From: Loripinus fragilis
Lineage: Eukaryota; Mollusca; Bivalvia; Lucinida; Lucinidae
Reading direction: 5' to 3'
Length of the DNA stretch: 64,000 nucleotides
Assembly: GCA_964019695.1 (NCBI GenBank)
Contig: OZ026518.1
Span: 85,307,950 to 85,371,949, forward strand
In this document: positions 57,655-64,000 of the stretch, piece by piece
How positions within the stretch are numbered: the first letter of the stretch is position 1
Layout: each line of letters begins with the position of its first letter
Notes under the pieces: generated by a model
What the model saw: only the letters and a program-made list of their open reading frames with translations
Database searches by the model: none
What the model was told of the DNA's origin: nothing
Position numbers and translations under genes: made by a program

Positions 57655-57905
57655 CCAGTAAAGTACTTTACTGACCGTTCCAAGGCAGAACTTCTTTTGT
57701 GGATATTTTATGTTTTTTTCTGTCTTGTGTTTGCTATGCCTTTTTGCGTGTCTGTTTGTATGTGCCTTGTGGTCACCTGCTGGGAAAGGGCTGACCTCTT
57801 GGCTCTCGTTTGTGGTGTCTAACTGTGAGTTTGTCACTTTCCCATTGGTATCCTCGGTCAGGTGTGGTACTTGATTGTATCGATTCCTGATATTTGCACC
57901 CTTAC
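57655..57905 (+). mobile_element. Retroelement 3' tail, present in both copies (B)
   Basis: Partner of 49737-49980, with the same flanks (GCACTCCAGTAAAGTACTTT before, TTTGAATTGTTTTATGG after). Confidence 0.82.
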
Positions 57906-58318
57906 TTTGAATTGTTTTATGGAATTACAATTTTGAATCAGAGATGTTTACTTTTTGAACAGGCGCAAAAAATGTGTTGGTGTCCACTAATAACTTAGGT
58001 TCAGTGTAGACAATGGTAGAAATAATGTAATGTATTTAATTAAGTAAACACATATGAGTGTCAGTGAGATAAATGATATTATTTAGGCATTTAAGAAGCA
58101 TGGTCTGATCTTAAAAACTAGAAGTTTCTATGATATGTTAACATATACAATAAAACACACATAATGAAGTTACTTCCTTTTCATGACTTGTCCTTATGTC
58201 AAGAGACTCAGTCTGATCTCACTTTTATTTTATGCTATAAAAGAAAATAGTCGTTATTTTTTCACATTATTGAGCCCTCATATGGCAGTGATTTACACTC
58301 ATCAGCAGTTTTAACCCA

Positions 58319-60684
58319 TATAATGCTTTTATTTCTCTAAATCAATGCATTCAAAAGAAATGAACGTATGTAACAGTAATAAAATGTACCGTCATGAGTT
58401 CATATTATATTGCCAGGTATTTACTGTCAATTACAAGATTGTATTGATATGTAATAATAAGGAATAATTTGATATTTACAATTAAGCAGTACCTATTATT
58501 TTAGAGTAACGTGGTTAACATGGCAGTTGCATGATAACGCTCCAACCGACAGAAGGCTATTATGTGTCATTTCGCATTTTCTATAATATGTTGAAGAAAA
58601 TCATAGCGTACAAGATTCCCCCTGGGATGCAGGGGGTCTATAAGCAGTTCATGGTCTAAATACTCTGGCACTTTGGATGAACTCTCATACATGTATGATT
58701 TTACAATGGTACATGCACCTTTTCCCCTGTAATATTAGTACTATTCCTAGTATTATTATCAATATTTTGTGCCATACAAATGAAAAATATCTCACTATTT
58801 TGTTCAGTAAAGCTTTGCATTATTCAAGAAAAAAAGAAATCATTTTTAAGTGTGTTGATTAGTAATACTTGGAGCAATATTCATTTTTACTAGGTTTTCA
58901 GTATAACCAATAAGTTCCCTTTATTCAAGTATTTGGTCCACTTTTGATGCCTACATCATACCCTATTATAACAAGGACATAGCAGGCTTCATTTTGAGAT
59001 GTGGTGTACAAATGCGTCAGAGGGTGTATTAAGTCATATTTGACCCCTCTCTGCCAATCGCTTACAGGCCTCGTAAACTTTTTACTGTATTTGGGTGAAC
59101 TCCTTTACTAGCAGATCACCAGTGGGTGTTATATGGGTAAAGTAGTTCCAGATTAATGGTTGATCAATAAACGGCAATGAAGCTTGTCTTTATTAACATC
59201 CTCTTGATAGATATTAAACCCTTTTAGAAGGATAGAGATAGACATCCATGATAAGACCCTACTTGATAGATGACGAAGTTACTACCGATTTTCTTGTGGT
59301 AGAAGAGAATTTACCCGATGTTTAATTTAAGCCACGCTCCAATGGTTAAATTACAGTACAGTTCCAAATGGTTTAACCCTCTATATTGAAAAGTCCCAAA
59401 CATTCAAATGAATTATCGTTTGTATTCCATAATGAATGTCTCCAAAATCATTCCTGGCTCTCGGCAAAAGCATAACACCTAATATTGTGTTTTTTTTTAA
59501 ATGCCAATATGCTGTCATATTGGATCCGGTATGCCAAATCTGTGCATTTTTGTTGAACTTGTCGCGCGTTATTAGGAGCAATGAGTGATAAATGGGTGGT
59601 GTGAAATCTTTTCTTTGAATTCTGAATTAGAAATTAAGTAATAAACATGTGAAGACTGCAGCAAAAAAGCAATTTCTTTTGCATCTGACTTGTCGGTAAA
59701 GAGGACTGTTACATTTGGCGTGGTACTGTATCGTGACCAATGACCCATAAATTGCATTTGCTAAATTGCACATTAGTAGTTCTATCAAATACACAAAAAA
59801 TTTTGTTTGGAAATTATTTTCTCAAGTGTATTAAAGTCAAAAGAATCTTAATATCTTTTAATTGTTTTTCAGAGTATATTATCTATAGCCGTGTTGTAGT
59901 AATTAAACAATCAAAAATGGTTTCTATTGTTGAAGTCACTTACATTTGAACATATTCTTGCAAAACGAACAGGCTGTAAAATATAGACACAATAAGAATG
60001 GCATCGCAGAATATTTACACCCAGAAATGGGGAATTAACTCTTTCAAAATAAAAATCATCTCATTTATCATAAATTTTGATAAAACTAAGTCATTAGTCA
60101 CACAAGTCCAAGTCCAAAAAGGGGGCTTCAGTATCCAAATATTTGATTATTTAACTGAAGTTCTGTGCTAGAATATTTCTGACTTATCAATATTCTGTAA
60201 GTCATCTAGATTATCTTGAAGAGTTGAACGCCTCATTGTCAGAAAGAGACAACATGAAGTCTTTCTCGTAACGAAACTAAAACGAATCTTTAACAAGAGG
60301 AGCACTTCTAGTACCCATTGAATTACCTACAGTTTGTATATACTATTTTAATCCCATATCTAATAGATGTATTGTCCAAAAGATAAAGGAGTCACAAACT
60401 TACTGACATGACAATAAGTTATGTATTTTTGGTTGTTCAGAAGTGAAAAAAGTGTGCTTTTCGAATTCATTACATGCCAAAACATAGAGCCCTCTCTATT
60501 GAATATCTGTTCAATTTAAAGTGTTAGCTTTTTTTTATTAGATTATCGGGCAATGAAGTAAAGAGAGTAGATAAATCATATGCGCTAGTTATGATTCTCA
60601 TAAACAAATAAACTGCTGTAAAACACTAATATTTGGCGAATGTTTTATTTGGTGCTACTGAAACCGCCAAATAGGAGACCGCCA
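58319..60684. other. No gene recognised
   Basis: After the end of copy B. Several short open frames on both strands show no family features, and no repeats were identified. Confidence 0.35.
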
Positions 60685-61074
60685 CAGGGATTTTTTTTGT
60701 GTCCTCAGGGGCCGAAATTCGGCCCCTTTCCCAATGGGATTTAGGTGACTTTTTTCCCAATTTAAAAAAAAAATCCCAATCTCAAAAAAAAACAAAAAAA
60801 AAAAAAAAATTTTTTTTTTTTTTTTTTTTAGAATTTTCATTCAGTCACCACACACACACACAAGCTACATGATGACAATCTACTAGAAGTGCATCCTATT
60901 TTCCTTCAATTTAATGGCAATAGTATGTGTAATTTAGCTAATTTGTTTTTAAACTGACCGAAAATGCTTTTCTTGTTTGTTTAGAAAATTTCCCAATTTA
61001 GTGGTTTACCGCGCTAATTTTCCCAATCTGAAAGGCCCTAGGACCCCTTCCCAAAATTGCAAAAAAAATCCCTG
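60685..61074. mobile_element. 390 bp CAGGG-ended element with 5 bp target duplication
   Basis: The ends CAGGGATTTTTTTT and AAAAAAAATCCCTG are inverted repeats flanked by CGCCA (60680-60684 and 61075-61079). The interior has many TTCCCAATTT-type words, and an A16-T20 block at 60794-60829 that can fold on itself. CAGGG termini and a 5 bp duplication resemble hAT-type elements, as for 40151-44768. Confidence 0.82.
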
Positions 61075-61079
61075 CGCCA

Positions 61080-62100
61080 TATACGGTTTTGAATTCAGTT
61101 ACAAAATAAGCAATAAATGGACACACATAAAGTATGTTGGTATCTGTATCGATCAACTAACTGTTTAGTAGAATAATACTATGTTTCTATCTAAAAACAT
61201 GACTAACAGCAATACCTGCATTTTCCAAAATATACCTGAATATTAAAATGTCAGATTTTGAGGCAAAATAGATTTTTTTTTCATTTTGGCTTTCCCTGGG
61301 TAGTAACCAGTGTACCTGACCAGGAGGGTTTATGATTTGCGTGTGTATTTTATGACGGGAGCACTCGAAGACTCGACCGAAAGTATTTCTAGAGAAGCCG
61401 AAAATCGAAACTGCGACCCTGGTTAACAAGACATATAAAAATATATACGACAAGATGAATGCAAGTTGAATAGTGCAGTTTCAAATTTGAAATAAGATAA
61501 TGTAAACTATAAATTGTTAAACTTTACAAGTCAGATTACAAAAATTGGATTTATTTTTATATAAAAACCCCGCCGATTTTCATCCAAAATAAAGGCATTT
61601 CATATCTGACTTAGACATCATAATGAAATCAGGGTATGATAAGTATTAAAAATCATATTTCAGTGATTCTTTGCTGGTGACATGAATCTGCTGCTGCAAA
61701 AGGTTTTCAGAAATTCGCAATTTCGTTTCTAAAATTAAAGTTTTCACCAATTTTTTTACACCACTGCCCATCTTTGAAAAAGTAATTCCGTCGATTCAAG
61801 AAACTTCAACAGTTTGCCGTATCATGCAAAAAGTCGTTTTTTTCATTTTACAGTTGGGGAGGGGTTATTATGGAAGCGTATAGGTACCTCCCCCCTAATA
61901 TTTTTAAGACATAATTTTTTGTCGTCAAATCGTGAAAAGATCAGGTTATGACGACATAATCTTTAGCGTATTAATTAGATTAATATAATGATAGCACGTT
62001 ATATTTATTACGTTGTACATGTTTATTGTTTTAAAATGTCATGTTATTATATTTGACGAAAAAATAAATGATGTCAAATTTTTCAGTATTGTATTATCTT
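61080..62100. other. No gene recognised
   Basis: Between the CAGGG element and the right duplication arm. No coding family or repeat was recognised. Confidence 0.35.
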
Positions 62101-62104
62101 CTTA

Positions 62105-64000
62105 CAAGGTATGGGAAATTAACATGGGAGTCTGCAAATGCTCGGAATTTGATAATATTATGTTTAATAATTGCCTGGTGTATGACTTTTATATTTATGG
62201 TGCATTTGAGTTTTTATGAAATTCCATTGCTAATTTATGACGTCATGTATAAAATCAATGCCATACCTTAGCGTACCCAGTTATAATCATTTCTAAAGTA
62301 ATTGACATATCATGTAACGGGCGTAGAAATGTTTTATGAAATAACTATATCATTGATAAGTTCGTTCATACTATAAATGGCTTTGTTTGTATTAGGATAG
62401 TGGGTGGGCATTCATTTTTATGACATGGTACCCCGATTTTCAACAGTACATTTTGTATTCAGTCAACTTTTGAATTAAAATTTTAACACGTTACGGTCTT
62501 TGTCAAGATACCATTTCAACATAAAAACTATTCATATATGTTAAGAATATGTTGACCAAATTTCATGAAATTCAATGACCGGTAACATATTCTTTCAACT
62601 TGATGTAAACCCATGCCCTAATTCATCTATATGTAAAAAATACAATACTTATGTTTCAGTGTAAACTATACTTAAATAGTTGCTTAGTTTAAATGACCAT
62701 GCTGTTATGTTTACCGGTAGAAGTTGATATGTTCAGTGTTTTCCCTATTGAGGATGGCAAAGAAAAAAAACCACTAATTCTTACATTAAGTTCCATTATT
62801 CTTATTTAATGAAGTGCTTGCACAATAATATTACCCAAAATGATACAATATGGTGACACTTGTACTTACCACATCTAGTTTCTAACGTTAAAACTACATC
62901 TAACCAATGCTACACTTAATATGCAACACTATTAAGAATGTTAATTCACACAGAAGAGAATCCTTATGGCATGTAAATTCATACAGGAGACGAACCTTAT
63001 ATCTATGGTTTTATAAATTGCAAGCCTCATTAAAAATAAGTTCACAAGAATAACACCCTGTCAAACCTATTGGTTAAAATTAACTATTTTGACCACAGAG
63101 AACTCTTGGCTCAAAGGTATTGCTAATTAAGAGCTTAAACCTTCTCTCTTCATTCTGTTCTGTAAAACTGATGCTGATTGCCATCAAATAGTAACATTCA
63201 TACTTTAGCTGGCTGTATATTCAAGGCATACAGCTTCGTTTCTAGACCTCACTTATTTATGTAGAACACTGTTCTATGACACCTTTGATAAGACTCTGTT
63301 ACACTTTATCCTGGTCACGGCACCAAAATGTGGTTACTCTAGTTCAGTTAGGATATAAAAGAAGTGCTTGGTTTTCTTGTTTTCAAACATTAATTGTTAT
63401 GGTATTATGTTTCTTAAAGAATATCATGCAGGGCTTGAGGAAGTGATACACATTGTCTTGGCCCCATAGTGCCATGACATTGGGCCATGACCTTGGGCAT
63501 TTCCGACCATTGAATCATTTGAAATTTGCTAAAAATGTCTTTCTTTAAGAAAAATGGAAGTAGATTTAAAAACAACCCCCTTCTGTCGAGTTACTGATTC
63601 ATTTCAACTAAATAATTTTTTTTTGCTAAAACTGACCTATACCCATAAGAGGAAGGAAATCACAAGGTTACCGGTTTTGGATTTCCATGGCATTTGTCTC
63701 AGATCTGCAGAATATATATGGCATGTTTTTGTGATAATATGATACAATGTATCTTGACAAAGACTAAAACATATCTATCTTTGGAATTGAATGTTGAATG
63801 TTTTGTCAATTTTTGAGAAAAGATATTGAAATTTTATAATTACTTCTTCAGAAAACGTAAACCATAATTTATCCAAATGGTTTCATGGTAATAGTATACT
63901 GCCTATGGTATTTTGGAGGAAATCTTGATGAAAATTATAGAAATTAACAAAACTATAGATTTTGGACATAGAAATTTAGAGACAGGTACCACTTCAAAGG
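62105..64000 (-). repeat. Inverted segmental duplication, right arm
   Basis: Reverse-complement partner of 19720-23605 in conserved block order; it runs off the window end. 63745-63970 (TATCTTGACAAAGACTAAAA, AACGTAAACCATAATTTATC) matches 19960-19740. It lacks the tandem satellite and the short insertion of the left arm. The exon-like stretch of the left arm (20147-20320) is broken here by stops. Confidence 0.8.

Larger units (their letters stand above)
50790..58318. repeat. Tandem segmental duplication, copy B
   Basis: Direct-orientation partner of 37421-50393. It lacks the 1.45 kb and 4.6 kb elements and the two tails found in A, but carries its own insertions at 55046-56388 and 56541-56684. 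It ends near 58318, where both copies share CAGTGATTTACAC and then diverge. Confidence 0.9.

Noticed and set aside
60655..60840. Lys/Phe-rich open frame
   Set aside because: It is a translation of homopolymer A and T runs inside the CAGGG-ended element.

Overview
The window looks like a repeat-packed piece of a marine invertebrate nuclear genome, most likely a bivalve mollusc. The base for this is AT-rich sequence with long introns, a CYP2-type cytochrome P450 split by GT-AG introns, tRNA-derived SINEs, (AG)n and homopolymer tracts, and many short inverted-repeat elements. The taxon is an inference; no single-copy marker fixes it. No prokaryotic-style operons, rRNA or convincing free-standing tRNA genes were seen.

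Left part (1-19.7 kb). A degenerate non-LTR reverse transcriptase relic (0.7-1.7 kb) is followed by the only clearly host gene: a minus-strand CYP2-like P450 whose first two coding exons (9917-10280 and 3564-4085) join in phase across a 5.8 kb intron. The I-helix, ExxR and haem-binding exons are not in view and probably lie left of the window. The intron and flanks hold SINEs, several inverted-repeat (MITE-like) families, a minisatellite and hairpin-plus-tail elements.

Middle (19.7-37.4 kb). One arm of an inverted segmental duplication (19.7-23.6 kb) has its partner at 62.1-64.0 kb. A long inverted repeat (26.7-35.2 kb, arms about 2 kb, centre near 33.0 kb) is interrupted by a 5'-truncated retroelement and by a 3.6 kb transposon-like element flanked by TTAA.

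Right part (37.4-64 kb). A direct tandem duplication (copy A 37421-50393, copy B 50790-58318) carries two decayed genes per copy: a basic, possibly transposon-linked protein and an SGNH/GDSL-hydrolase-like domain. Because the copies are otherwise alike, each serves as the empty site for insertions in the other. This reveals a 1.45 kb element with TA flanks, a 4.6 kb element with 360 bp terminal repeats and ATAAC flanks, a 1.3 kb retroelement with a YLDD reverse transcriptase, a 144 bp MITE and two retroelement tails.

Apart from the P450 exons, nearly all recognisable coding sequence is mobile-element derived and broken. The biology on show is layered transposition and duplication rather than a gene pathway.
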